A DNA stretch of 21,627 bases from an uncultured Collinsella sp. (GCA_902478945.1 CABSMX010000028.1:1-21627); one strand, 5' to 3'; numbered from the stretch's first letter, positions 7,254 through 14,394 are shown. Numbers and translations are program-made. The notes: generated by a model not told the origin, from the letters alone.

Positions 7254-7290
7254 AAGGGCATGGCCGCAACGGTCCATGCCCTTTTGTTTC
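7254..7290 (+). terminator. Intrinsic terminator of metG
   Basis: AAGGGCATGG (7254-7263) and CCATGCCCTT (7274-7283) form a perfect 10-bp stem followed by TTGTTT. Confidence 0.9.
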
Positions 7291-7321
7291 AAGACGCCGC
7301 CACCATGCTAAGGAGGCAACT

Positions 7322-8182
7322 ATGACAACTTCGCCTTTGGCTAACCCCACGGCAACAAGGGAACTGCTGGAGGAATTTGGCCTTGCGACCAAGCATCGCC
7401 TGGGGCAGAACTTCCTGATCGACAACCATGTAATTGAGCGCATTTGCGAGCTTTCCGAGCTTGCGGGCGATGAGCGCGTGCTCGAGGTTGGCCCGGGCGT
7501 TGGCACGCTCACACTTGCACTGCTGCAGGAGGCGGCGTGCGTCACGTCGATCGAGGCAGATCCCGAGCTCGAACCGGTGCTCGATGCCCATGCCGCCGAC
7601 TATGCTAACTTCCGCTTTATCATGGGCGACGCGCTCAGGGTGACGCCGGAGCAGATTGAGCAGGCTGCGGGCGGTGAGCCGACGGTGTTTGTCGCGAATC
7701 TGCCCTATAACGTGGCGGCGACAATCATTCTGCAGTTCTTCCAGACGATGCCTGCGCTCAAGCGCGCCGTTGTCATGGTTCAAAAAGAGGTTGCCGATCG
7801 CATTGCCGCAACGCCGGGCAACAAGACCTATGGCGGCTATACGGCAAAGCTTGGCCTGTATGCGCAGGTGACGGGTCGTTTTGAGGTGCCGCCGCGCTGC
7901 TTTATGCCGGCACCGCATGTGGACTCGGCCGTCGTGCGTATCGACCGTGTTGACGGCGTGGTGCCCGAGGGGCTCGATCGCGAGTTTGTGGCCCGCGTGA
8001 TTGACGCTGCATTTGCTCAGCGTCGCAAGACCATCCGCAATTCCATGAGCGCCAACGGCTTTGCCAAGGACGCGCTTGATGCCGCCTTTGAGGCTTGCGG
8101 TATCGCACCCACCACGCGCGCCGAGACGCTTGATGTTGCCGACTTTGTCCGCCTGGCCCAGGAGCTAATCCATGATGCCTAA
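7322..8182 (+). CDS. rsmA: 16S rRNA (adenine-1518/1519-N6)-dimethyltransferase RsmA (KsgA)
   Basis: 286 aa. RsmA dimethylates two adjacent adenines in helix 45 of 16S rRNA, late in 30S assembly. Seen: K-H-R-L-G-Q-N-F-L near residue 23, the SAM-binding V-L-E-V-G-P-G-V-G-T-L-T near residue 53, the acidic I-E-A-D, and the catalytic N-L-P-Y-N near residue 128. The C-terminal domain has C-F-M-P-A-P-H-V-D-S-A-V-V, also typical. An AAGGAGG ribosome binding site precedes ATG 7322. It overlaps tatD by 11 bp, so the two are co-translated. Confidence 0.97.
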   Translation: MTTSPLANPTATRELLEEFGLATKHRLGQNFLIDNHVIERICELSELAGDERVLEVGPGVGTLTLALLQEAACVTSIEADPELEPVLDAHAADYANFRFIMGDALRVTPEQIEQAAGGEPTVFVANLPYNVAATIILQFFQTMPALKRAVVMVQKEVADRIAATPGNKTYGGYTAKLGLYAQVTGRFEVPPRCFMPAPHVDSAVVRIDRVDGVVPEGLDREFVARVIDAAFAQRRKTIRNSMSANGFAKDALDAAFEACGIAPTTRAETLDVADFVRLAQELIHDA

Positions 8183-9089
8183 TGCCGCACGCGTGACGTT
8201 TACCAAGAAAAAGAAGACGGTTGCCTGCCCTGTGCCCTTGGCACCGCTTGCCGACACGCATGCGCATCTGCTTTCGTTTTGGGGCAAGGAGGTGCCCGAG
8301 ACGCTCGTGCGCGCCAAAGCCGTGGGCGTCGACCTGTTGGTGACGATGTTCGACCCCATCGCTGACAAACGCAGCGTGACGGACTATAGCGACTGGCTGG
8401 TGCGCGAAATTCTGCCGATGCGGGATATTCCGCAGATCAAGTATCTCGCCGGCGTGCACCCCTATGGCGCGCCGGACTATACCGACGACATTCACGCACA
8501 GGTCGTTGCCGCGCTCGATGACCCTTTGTGCGTCGGTATCGGCGAGATTGGTCTGGACTACCACATGGATTACGACGACGACATCGCGCCGGCGCCCCAC
8601 AGCGTGCAGATTGATTGCATGGCACGTCAGCTCGAAGTTGCCGTGCGCCGCAATGTGCCGGTGGAGCTGCATCTACGGCACGAGGACTCGGATGGGGAGC
8701 GCACCTCGCACGTTGATGCGTACAACGTGCTTCGCGAGGTAGGTGTGCCTCAGGCCGGTTGCGTGCTGCACTGCTTTGGCGAGGATCGAGCCACGATGGA
8801 GCGCTTTGTGGGTTTGGGCTGCTATATCGCCTATGGCGGCGCGGCCACCTTTAAGCGCAACGACGACGTGCGCGAGGCATTTGCGGCGACCCCGCTCGAC
8901 CGTATTTTGTTCGAGACGGATTGTCCCTATATGGCGCCGGAGCCCATTCGCGGTCTTGAGTGCGAGCCGGCAATGATTTCTATCACAGCAAACGCGCTGG
9001 TCAACGACCGTGTCGATCGTACCGGCGAGGACGCTGAGGCAATCGCTCGAGCCGCCTGGGAAAATGCCTGCAAACTTTTTCAAAAATAG
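8172..9089 (+). CDS. tatD: TatD-family metal-dependent hydrolase
   Basis: 305 aa from ATG 8172 (ATG 8175 is equally possible; AGGAG upstream). TatD proteins are TIM-barrel metallo-DNases. Metal ligands are visible: D-T-H-A-H-L near residue 31, G-I-G-E-I-G-L-D-Y near 120, H-L-R-H-E, V-L-H-C-F-G, and F-E-T-D-C-P-Y-M-A-P-E-P-I-R-G near 250. The N-terminus carries a Lys-rich stretch (TKKKKT) before the barrel and the first loop is long, making the protein longer than the usual ~260 aa. It overlaps rsmA, a common actinobacterial arrangement. tRNA-Leu follows closely and the promoter of that tRNA starts directly after this gene's stop. Confidence 0.92.
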   Translation: MMPNAARVTFTKKKKTVACPVPLAPLADTHAHLLSFWGKEVPETLVRAKAVGVDLLVTMFDPIADKRSVTDYSDWLVREILPMRDIPQIKYLAGVHPYGAPDYTDDIHAQVVAALDDPLCVGIGEIGLDYHMDYDDDIAPAPHSVQIDCMARQLEVAVRRNVPVELHLRHEDSDGERTSHVDAYNVLREVGVPQAGCVLHCFGEDRATMERFVGLGCYIAYGGAATFKRNDDVREAFAATPLDRILFETDCPYMAPEPIRGLECEPAMISITANALVNDRVDRTGEDAEAIARAAWENACKLFQK

Positions 9090-9092
9090 TTC

Positions 9093-9121
9093 TTGCGTTC
9101 GCGGTGGCGCTCCGTTATTCT
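9093..9121 (+). promoter_or_regulatory. Promoter of tRNA-Leu
   Basis: TTGCGT (9093-9098) and TATTCT (9116-9121) with a 17-bp spacer, 11 bp before the tRNA. Confidence 0.7.
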
Positions 9122-9132
9122 AATTCCTGCAC

Positions 9133-9219
9133 GCGGGCGTGGCGGAATTGGCAGACGCGTACGGTTCAGGTCCGTATGGGGGCAACCCCATGAAGGTTCA
9201 AGTCCTTTCGCCCGCACCA
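9133..9219 (+). tRNA. tRNA-Leu(CAG)
   Basis: An 87-nt class II tRNA: acceptor GCGGGCG/CGCCCGC, anticodon stem TACGG/CCGTA with loop TTCAGGT (anticodon CAG), long variable arm TGGGGGCAACCCCA, T loop TTCAAGT, discriminator A and an encoded CCA. The 3' tail and terminator recur at 9391. Confidence 0.96.
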
Positions 9220-9228
9220 TTAAATGAA

Positions 9229-9256
9229 AGAGCTCCCAGCAATGGGGGCTTTTTTG
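9229..9256 (+). terminator. Intrinsic terminator of tRNA-Leu (tail copy 1)
   Basis: AGCTCCC/GGGGGCT stem around AGCAAT followed by a T run (9250-9255). Confidence 0.85.
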
Positions 9257-9390
9257 TTATGGGCCCATCGCGGGGACTTGAACCTGCGAAGGAGCGAGCG
9301 TAAAGAAAACGCGGAGCGTTTTTAGCGAGCTGGCGAGTCCGCCGGCAGGCGGGCGAAGCCGGTGCGGATCCGCGAAGCGGATACGCGGAC
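9257..9390. repeat. tRNA-tail-associated hairpin module, Leu locus
   Basis: 134 bp between two direct copies of the tRNA-Leu tail. It starts with an inverted, degenerate copy of the tRNA-Leu tail (9259-9288): the reverse complement contains AGGTTCAAGTCC, identical to the tRNA-Leu T arm, and a GCCCAT end. A GGAGCGAGCG stretch follows, then hairpins AAAACGC-GGA-GCGTTTT (9306-9322) and ATCCGC-GAA-GCGGAT (9368-9382). It ends in GCGGAC immediately before the second tail copy, exactly as at the Phe locus. Confidence 0.7.
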
Positions 9391-9445
9391 GTCCTTTCGC
9401 CCGCACCATTAAATGATAGAGCTCCCAGTAATGGGAGCTTTTTTA
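9391..9445 (+). repeat. Second copy of tRNA-Leu 3' tail and terminator
   Basis: Repeats 9202-9256 with three differences (two of them in the terminator hairpin). It includes the acceptor 3' strand, CCA and terminator. The stem here is perfect (AGCTCCC/GGGAGCT), better paired than the copy after the true tRNA, the same trend as at tRNA-Phe. Confidence 0.85.
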
Positions 9446-9492
9446 CGGGCCGTTTTTGGCAGATTTGACCTATCGATTTCGCGCGGTAGATG

Positions 9493-9719
9493 CCCCTGTG
9501 GCCAAAAAGTGGCAAATATGAGTACTGGCACAAAAATAGAGACATTTCACGAAGCCATTTTTGCTCATTTTACGCAACAGATGTACTCTAATTTGGCTCA
9601 ACCTTGAGACAAAATGAAGTAATTTCGATAGATCTCGGGTTCAAAGAAGCGATTTTGACCCAAATACGCTGTTACTAAACTGGTAACAGTACTCATATTT
9701 GGCCTTTTTTGACCACGGG
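9493..9719. mobile_element. AT-rich element with ~33-35-bp terminal inverted repeats
   Basis: The left end (9493-9527) and right end (9687-9719) are imperfect inverted repeats. The core GGCAAATATGAGTACT at 9511-9526 is matched by AGTACTCATATTTGGCC at 9688-9704, and similarity extends outward through a run of As to CCC. The ~160-bp interior is markedly richer in A and T than its surroundings, has no coding potential, and carries a perfect hairpin CTGTTAC-TAAACTG-GTAACAG (9669-9689). The layout resembles a MITE, but no target-site duplication is evident. It fills the gap between tRNA-Leu and the SPFH gene. Confidence 0.5.
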
Positions 9720-9732
9720 TCCTCTTGTTGGT

Positions 9733-9761
9733 GTCACACAGCTGCTTCGTGCGGGTATCCT
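9733..9761 (+). promoter_or_regulatory. Possible promoter of the SPFH gene
   Basis: GTCACA (9733-9738) and TATCCT (9756-9761), 17-bp spacing, 32 bp before the start codon. The -35 match is weak. Confidence 0.35.
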
Positions 9762-9793
9762 AGTCCCAACGTGTGCCTTTCAGAGGAGAAACC

Positions 9794-10732
9794 ATGCTGT
9801 TGTCCGGTATCATCGCTGCCCTTACGAGCCTTCTGCTTCCCATCATCATTTTGTTACTACTGCTCCCCAACGCCTGCTATGTCGTTGAACAGCAACATGC
9901 TGTGATCATCGAGCGCCTGGGCAAGTTCAACCGCATCGTCAACGCGGGCTTCCACGTGAAGGTGCCCGTGATCGACCGCAAAGCCGCCACGGTGAGTCTG
10001 CGCACCATGAAAAACGGTTTTGGCATCGACGTTAAGACCCAGGACAACGTGACTATCGGCCTTGAGGTCTCTGCTCAGTACCACGTGAGCTATGACATGG
10101 GCGCCGGCCCGGCAGATTCGGGCATCTACAAGAGCTACTACATGTTGCAGGAGCCCGTCGACCAAATGCGTGACTTCATCACCGATGCCCTGCGCTCTTC
10201 CATCCCCGTCTACACGCTCGATGAGGTATTTGCCAAAAAAGACGATATCGCCAAGGACGTCAACGCCACCGTGTCCGAGCAAATGACCGCCTACGGCTTC
10301 ACCCTCGTGTCGACACTTATCACCAAGATCGCGCTGCCGACCGAGGTCGAGAACTCCATGAACGACATCAACGCCGCCCAGCGAAAGCGCGCCGCTGCGC
10401 AGGAGCTCGCCGAGGCCGATCGCATCAAGCGCGTTACCGAAGCGACCGCCGAGGCCGAGGCAATGGAAAAGGCGGGCGAGGGCATCGCCAACCAGCGCAA
10501 GGCCATTGCGCTGGGCATCAAAGATTCGCTCGAGATCATCCAGGAGACGGGCGTCGGCAACGATGAGGCCAACCAGCTGTTCATGTTTACGCAGTGGTCC
10601 GAGATGATGACGGAGTTCGCTCGCACGGGCAAAACCTCGACGGTCGTGCTGCCAAGTGATTTCTCGCAGTCTGCCTCGATGTTCGAGCAGATGCTGACCG
10701 CCGGCAAAGTTCAGAACGAGTCGAAGGAGTAG
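9794..10732 (+). CDS. SPFH/Band 7 membrane protein
   Basis: 312 aa from ATG 9794, chosen because AGAGGAGA lies directly upstream; an earlier in-frame ATG (9773) lacks one. One N-terminal membrane segment (about residues 5-25) is followed by the Band 7 core: V-V-E-Q-Q-H-A-V-I-I-E-R-L-G-K-F-N-R-I-V-N-A-G-F-H, then D-V-K-T-Q-D-N-V-T, then a long Ala/Glu-rich coiled coil (A-A-A-Q-E-L-A-E-A-D-R-I-K-R-V-T-E-A-T-A-E-A-E-A). These proteins form large membrane-anchored rings and organise microdomains, often around proteases such as FtsH (family knowledge). The partner here is not evident. It ends in a Lys/Glu-rich tail whose last codons carry the ribosome binding site of rlmH. Confidence 0.92.
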   Translation: MLLSGIIAALTSLLLPIIILLLLLPNACYVVEQQHAVIIERLGKFNRIVNAGFHVKVPVIDRKAATVSLRTMKNGFGIDVKTQDNVTIGLEVSAQYHVSYDMGAGPADSGIYKSYYMLQEPVDQMRDFITDALRSSIPVYTLDEVFAKKDDIAKDVNATVSEQMTAYGFTLVSTLITKIALPTEVENSMNDINAAQRKRAAAQELAEADRIKRVTEATAEAEAMEKAGEGIANQRKAIALGIKDSLEIIQETGVGNDEANQLFMFTQWSEMMTEFARTGKTSTVVLPSDFSQSASMFEQMLTAGKVQNESKE

Positions 10733-10738
10733 GTGCGC

Positions 10739-11209
10739 GTGAAGTACACCGTTGTATGCGTCGGTAAGCTCAAAGAGCGTTTTTGGAAGGATGCCTGCGC
10801 CGAGTACACCAAGCGCCTAGGTGCTTATGCCAAGGTGGATATCCGCGAGGTGGCCGATATCGATCCAGCCAAGGCAGGCGGCGTGGATGCCGCGCGCGAC
10901 AAGGAGGGAGCGGCGATTCTTACAGCCCTACCGCCCCGAGCGCATGTGATCCTGCTGGCTATCGAGGGCAAAGAGCGCTCGAGCGAGGAGCTTTCGGCGC
11001 GGCTCGATGATCTTATGCTGCGTGGTAACAGCGATATCGCCTTTATAATCGGCGGATCGGACGGCGTGAGCGATGCCGTGCGCGCTCATGCCGATGAGAT
11101 GCTCAGCTTTGGGCGCATTACCTTGCCGCACAACCTGGCCCGCGTGGTGCTGTTGGAGCAGATTTATCGCGCCTGTAAGATCAGCCGCGGCGAGCCGTAT
11201 CACAAATAG
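10739..11209 (+). CDS. rlmH: 23S rRNA (pseudouridine-1915-N3)-methyltransferase RlmH
   Basis: 156 aa. I chose GTG 10739 over GTG 10733 because the AAGGAG site (10724-10729) is then about 9 bp away and the protein begins M-K-Y-T-V-V-C-V-G-K-L-K-E, as in homologues. RlmH is a SPOUT methyltransferase acting on assembled 70S ribosomes. Seen: L-L-A-I-E-G-K-E-R-S-S-E-E, F-I-I-G-G-S-D-G-V (SAM knot), and the C-terminal L-P-H-N-L-A-R-V-V-L-L-E-Q-I-Y-R-A-C-K-I plus Y-H-K end. The start lies 6 bp beyond the SPFH stop, so these genes are co-transcribed. Confidence 0.96.
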   Translation: MKYTVVCVGKLKERFWKDACAEYTKRLGAYAKVDIREVADIDPAKAGGVDAARDKEGAAILTALPPRAHVILLAIEGKERSSEELSARLDDLMLRGNSDIAFIIGGSDGVSDAVRAHADEMLSFGRITLPHNLARVVLLEQIYRACKISRGEPYHK

Positions 11210-11282
11210 GTCGGCAATACGAAACAATGGCGTGGGACAATAGCTTTCGTTTTTGAGGAAGCGTCTGAGAGGGCTATGTGAT

Positions 11283-12053
11283 ATGAAGATTGGATTTGTC
11301 GGTTTTGGCAATATGGCGAGCGCTATGGCCGATGGCTGGATTGCCGCCGGCGTGGCCGCGGGCGACATGTGCGCCTGCGCAGGCCGTTACGATGCTCTGG
11401 TCGAGCGTTGCGAGGCACGGGGCATGGCTGCCTGCCATGATGCGGCGGAGGTTGTTGCTGCGTCCGATATCGTAGTCGCCGCGGTCAAGCCGTACATGAT
11501 TGAGAAGGTCTTCGCACCGCTCAAGGACGCTCTTGCCGACAAGGTCGTCCTTTCGGTTGCCTGGACTTGGGGTAGTGCCAAGTGGGAACAGATCCTGCCA
11601 GGTGTCGCTCATATCTCGACGGTGCCCAACACGCCGGTTTCGGTGGGCGAGGGCGTTATCGCCTGCGAGAAGGCTTCCACGCTTAGCGATGAGCAGCGTG
11701 CCACGGTGCTCGGTCTGCTCGGAAAGCTTGGCACGGTGGTCGAGCTCGATTCGAGTCTGCTGTTTGTGGGCGGTACCGTGGGCGGTTGCGCCCCGGCGTT
11801 TGTCGCCATGGCGATCGAGGCTCTGGGCGACGCGGCCGTCAAGCACGGTATTCCGCGCGCCGATGCCTATCGCATTGTGAGCCAGATGGTGCTGGGTACG
11901 GCAAAGCTGCAGCTTGCAACCGGTCAGCATCCCGCAGCGATGAAGGATGCCGTGTGCTCACCCGGCGGTGCCACCATCAAGGGCGTCATCGCGCTCGAGG
12001 ATGCCGGCATGCGCAGCGCCCTAGTCAAGGCCATCGACGCCACTCTCCAGTAA
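11283..12053 (+). CDS. proC: Pyrroline-5-carboxylate reductase
   Basis: 256 aa from ATG 11283 (GAGAGGG about 9 bp upstream); a longer in-frame start at 11253 lacks support. ProC reduces pyrroline-5-carboxylate to proline with NAD(P)H. The N-terminal Rossmann motif is K-I-G-F-V-G-F-G-N-M-A-S-A-M. The C-terminal dimer/substrate domain has E-A-L-G-D-A-A-V-K-H-G-I-P-R and C-S-P-G-G-A-T-I-K-G-V. The usual G-S-G-P-A-Y is G-G-C-A-P-A-F here, a divergent but plausible form. A 73-bp gap separates it from rlmH. Confidence 0.93.
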   Translation: MKIGFVGFGNMASAMADGWIAAGVAAGDMCACAGRYDALVERCEARGMAACHDAAEVVAASDIVVAAVKPYMIEKVFAPLKDALADKVVLSVAWTWGSAKWEQILPGVAHISTVPNTPVSVGEGVIACEKASTLSDEQRATVLGLLGKLGTVVELDSSLLFVGGTVGGCAPAFVAMAIEALGDAAVKHGIPRADAYRIVSQMVLGTAKLQLATGQHPAAMKDAVCSPGGATIKGVIALEDAGMRSALVKAIDATLQ

Positions 12054-12058
12054 ACCGA

Positions 12059-12207
12059 CCAAAAAGGGACAGGTTTATTTGGGCAGGTTTTTTTCCTGCG
12101 GTTTTGCCTCTTTAGCAAAAAGCTCCCCGCAACCGGGTTGATTCCAGTTGCGGGGAGCTTGCATTTGCCCAGATAAAACCGACCAAAATAAACCTGTCCC
12201 TTTTTGG
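12059..12207. repeat. Nested inverted repeat around a terminator
   Basis: A 22-bp arm at 12059-12080 (core AAAAAGGGACAGGTTTATTT) is perfectly complementary to 12186-12207. Inside lie GCAGG-TTTTTTT-CCTGC and the terminator at 12120-12160. The outer arms look like ends of a dispersed repeat (REP- or MITE-like) that carries or has captured a terminator; dispersal cannot be tested from this window. Confidence 0.6.
12115..12160 (-). terminator. Intrinsic terminator of the minus-strand small membrane protein gene
   Basis: AAGCTCCCCGCAAC (12120-12133) and GTTGCGGGGAGCTT (12147-12160) form a perfect 14-bp stem. On the minus strand it is followed by a T run, so it terminates leftward transcription from the 57-aa gene. 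It may also block proC readthrough. Confidence 0.8.
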
Positions 12208-12211
12208 CAGG

Positions 12212-12385
12212 TTAGCCCCAGAAGCTATCTTCCTCGTCCTCGGACTTGGGCCCACGGTCGACGTAAATCTTATGCGTGCGCTTCTCCATTACAAAGGCAA
12301 GAATCGCAAACAGTAGGATGCCGCCGGCGAAAAGGATGACAAAACCGGTGCGGGTGCCAAACAAAAAGGAAAAAACTGCGTCCAT
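12212..12385 (-). CDS. 57-aa single-pass membrane protein, function unknown
   Basis: A minus-strand gene beginning at ATG 12385 with AGAAGG about 6-7 bp upstream and ending at TAA 12212-12214. It encodes M-D-A-V-F-S-F-L-F-G-T-R-T-G, then a hydrophobic segment V-I-L-F-A-G-G-I-L-L-F-A-I-L-A-F-V (about residues 16-32), then a basic stop-transfer M-E-K-R-T-H-K, and an acidic tail S-E-D-E-E-D-S-F-W-G. The orderly hydrophobic-basic-acidic layout, ribosome binding site and dedicated downstream terminator support a real gene despite its size. I recognise no family. The cytoplasmic tail could be a partner-binding segment; that is speculation. It is divergent from serS with 111 bp between start codons. 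Confidence 0.7.
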   Translation of the reverse strand: MDAVFSFLFGTRTGFVILFAGGILLFAILAFVMEKRTHKIYVDRGPKSEDEEDSFWG

Positions 12386-12428
12386 TGGGTGCCTTCTTGC
12401 GTAGTTGGGTTGGGTCGTAAACGCTCAT

Positions 12429-12467
12429 AAGTATATACTTGCCCATACATGTACAAGGTTGCAACCT
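12429..12467. promoter_or_regulatory. Three consecutive palindromes in the divergent control region
   Basis: AAGTATATACTT (12429-12440), TACATGTA (12446-12453) and AGGTTGCAACCT (12456-12467) are each perfect palindromes, packed between the divergent start codons of the small membrane protein gene and serS. They may be operator sites or promoter elements. No T-box leader is seen for serS. Confidence 0.4.
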
Positions 12468-12496
12468 AAATGGAATGTATATCGCCGGAGGATCTA

Positions 12497-13780
12497 ATGC
12501 TTGATATCAAGTTTGTTCGCGAGAACCCCGATGCCATCGATACCGCCATGGCCAACCGCCAGACGTCTTGGGATCGAGAGAAGTTCTTTGAGCTCGACGA
12601 CGAGCGCCGTGCCGTCATCACCGAGGTCGAGGAGCTCCAGGCCACGCGTAATGCCGAGTCCAAGAAGATCGGCGCCCTGATGAAGGAGGGCAAGAAGGAC
12701 GAGGCCGAGGCCGCCAAGGAGGCCGTGCGCGCCGTCAACGAGAAGATTGACGGTCTGGCCGAGCGCCGCACTGCTCTCGAGCAGGAGCAGTACGACTTCA
12801 TGGCTCACCTGCCCAACATCCCTTGCGAGGCCACGCCGTACGGCAAGGATGAGGACGAGAACATCGAGCGCCGTCGTTGGGGCACCCCGCGTGAGTTCGA
12901 CTTCGACTTTAAGCCGCACTGGGATCTGGGTACCGACCTCGACATCCTCGACTTCGAGCGCGGCAACAAGCTCTCCGGCAGCCGCTTCACCGTTCTCGGT
13001 GGCGCCGGCGCCCGTCTTGAGCGCGCCCTCATCAACTTCTTCCTCGACACGCACACCAGCCGTGGCTTTAAGGAGTGGTGGCCGCCCATCGTCGTCAAGC
13101 GTCAGACCATGTTTGGCACGGGCCAGCTGCCCAAGTTCGAGGACGATGCCTATCACGTCTCGGGCGATAACTTCCTGATCCCCACCGCCGAGGTCGTGCT
13201 TACCAACCTGCACGCCGGCGAGGTCCTCGACGCTGACACCCTGCCGCGTCGCTACACCGCCTTCACCCCCTGCTTCCGCGAGGAGGCCGGCTCCGCTGGT
13301 CGCGACACTCGCGGCATCATTCGCCAGCACGAGTTCGACAAGGTCGAGATGGTCAAGTTTGCCAAGCCGGAGGAGTCCGACGAGGAGCTCGAGAGCATGA
13401 CCGCCGAGGCCGAGTTCCTGCTGCAGCAGCTGGGCCTTCCGTATCGCGTGATTAGCCTGTGCACCGGCGACCTGGGCTTCTCTGCCCGTCAGACCTACGA
13501 CATCGAAGTCTGGCTGCCGAGCTACAACGCTTACAAGGAGATCAGCTCCTGCTCCAACTGCGGCGACTTCCAAGCCCGTCGCGCCAATATCAAGTATCGC
13601 GACCCCGAGAACTTCAAGGGTTCGCGCTACCTGCACACCCTCAACGGTTCCGGTCTGCCGGCTGGCCGTACCATGGCCGCCATTCTGGAGAACTACCAGA
13701 ACGCCGACGGCACCATCACGATCCCCGAGGTTCTTCGTCCTTACATGGGCGGCCTCGAGAAGATTGAGCCGGTCGCGTAG
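12497..13780 (+). CDS. serS: Seryl-tRNA synthetase
   Basis: 427 aa from ATG 12497 (GGAGGA upstream). A class II synthetase charging tRNA-Ser and tRNA-Sec. The N-terminus (about residues 1-105) is the long antiparallel coiled-coil arm (K-I-G-A-L-M-K-E-G-K-K-D-E-A-E) that grips the long variable arm of tRNA-Ser. Motif 2 is C-F-R-E-E-A-G-S-A-G-R-D-T-R-G-I-I-R-Q-H-E-F, and motif 3 is N-G-S-G-L-P-A-G-R-T-M-A-A-I-L-E-N-Y-Q. S-C-S-N-C-G-D-F-Q-A-R-R is also typical. Full length; transcription ends at a strong terminator. Confidence 0.97.
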   Translation: MLDIKFVRENPDAIDTAMANRQTSWDREKFFELDDERRAVITEVEELQATRNAESKKIGALMKEGKKDEAEAAKEAVRAVNEKIDGLAERRTALEQEQYDFMAHLPNIPCEATPYGKDEDENIERRRWGTPREFDFDFKPHWDLGTDLDILDFERGNKLSGSRFTVLGGAGARLERALINFFLDTHTSRGFKEWWPPIVVKRQTMFGTGQLPKFEDDAYHVSGDNFLIPTAEVVLTNLHAGEVLDADTLPRRYTAFTPCFREEAGSAGRDTRGIIRQHEFDKVEMVKFAKPEESDEELESMTAEAEFLLQQLGLPYRVISLCTGDLGFSARQTYDIEVWLPSYNAYKEISSCSNCGDFQARRANIKYRDPENFKGSRYLHTLNGSGLPAGRTMAAILENYQNADGTITIPEVLRPYMGGLEKIEPVA

Positions 13781-13802
13781 GCTGCCTGCATAAGCGATTT
13801 GC

Positions 13803-13832
13803 AAGGGCGCTCCTTTCCGGGGCGCCCTTTTT
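13803..13832 (+). terminator. Intrinsic terminator of serS
   Basis: AAGGGCGC pairs with GCGCCCTT around TCCTTTCCGG (plus a G), followed by TTTTT. Confidence 0.9.
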
Positions 13833-13881
13833 GTGCGCGGAGCTTTACCATATCGTGCGGACAGCTCAATAGAAAACACAC

Positions 13882-13893
13882 GAACAAACGTTC
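13882..13893. promoter_or_regulatory. LexA (SOS) box
   Basis: CGAACAAACGTTC fits the Gram-positive/actinobacterial LexA box GAAC-N4-GTTC perfectly (GAAC AAAC GTTC). It overlaps the -35 element TTCTGT (13891-13896) of a promoter with -10 TATGCT (13915-13920, 18-bp spacer), which drives the gene at 13954. LexA bound here would block that promoter, implying damage induction. Confidence 0.7.
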
Positions 13894-13953
13894 TGTATAC
13901 AGCCATCTACCTGCTATGCTTTTACTTGATACGGGTGAGAGAAAGGGGATGCA

Positions 13954-14331
13954 ATGGATCTGTTTGACGAGCGGATGATTTTGTTTGAGAGCGATGAAGG
14001 TGGGGAGTACCTACTAGTTACGTGTGAGCCATCCGGTATGGGTGGTTTGGTGGTGCGGCAGACGAGCGAGGGTCCGTTGACCCAATGGTGCTTTGAGGAG
14101 TCGCCGCATGCGGTTGAGACCTTTGTGACGCACGAGGGGCTTGTGGCGCTTGAGCAGTTCTATGGAGTTGGGACTTCTAACCAGGTCGCGCGCATGTTGA
14201 GCATCTCGTTTGCCGATTATGACTGTGCCCAGCGAGTGCGCTCGCTTTTGAGGGAGCTCGGTGCTGGGTTCGATGTGGTTGAAAAACCGATTGATCGCAT
14301 GGGGGACGTTGGCGCATGCGGAGCTTCGTGA
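13954..14331 (+). CDS. 125-aa protein of unknown function, probably SOS-controlled
   Basis: 125 aa with a good ribosome binding site (GAAAGGGG). The protein is acidic at its N-terminus (M-D-L-F-D-E-R-M-I-L-F-E-S-D-E-G-G), has no signal peptide, membrane segment or recognised motif, and ends in a Gly/Ala/Cys-rich tail. The pattern of alternating strands and helices suggests a single globular domain. The only functional clue is its control region: a canonical LexA box overlapping its promoter. That suggests a role in the response to DNA damage, for example in repair, division arrest or toxin action; I cannot say which. It lies alone between serS and the tRNA-Arg cluster. Confidence 0.7.
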   Translation: MDLFDERMILFESDEGGEYLLVTCEPSGMGGLVVRQTSEGPLTQWCFEESPHAVETFVTHEGLVALEQFYGVGTSNQVARMLSISFADYDCAQRVRSLLRELGAGFDVVEKPIDRMGDVGACGAS

Positions 14332-14364
14332 GGAACATATTCTTCAAAAAGTTTGAGATTGTGC

Positions 14365-14394
14365 TTGACTCCAACTAACTAAAGTGGTTTTATA
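14365..14394 (+). promoter_or_regulatory. Promoter of tRNA-Arg copy 1
   Basis: TTGACT (14365-14370) with TTTATA (14389-14394), spacing 18 bp. Weaker -10 than those of copies 2 and 3. Confidence 0.55.

Noticed and set aside
6159..7292. Long minus-strand open frame opposite metG
   Set aside because: Opposite a certain synthetase gene and running through its terminator; His/Val/Leu-rich shadow composition.
9413..9607. 64-aa + frame after tRNA-Leu
   Set aside because: It overlaps the tail copy, terminator and inverted-repeat element and has no ribosome binding site or family features.
12386..12496. T-box leader for serS
   Set aside because: No specifier hairpin or T-box-like sequence is visible; only palindromes are seen.
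12494..13906. 470-codon minus-strand frame opposite serS
   Set aside because: Fully antisense to serS, low-complexity Gly/Leu/Val/Glu translation, no ribosome binding site.
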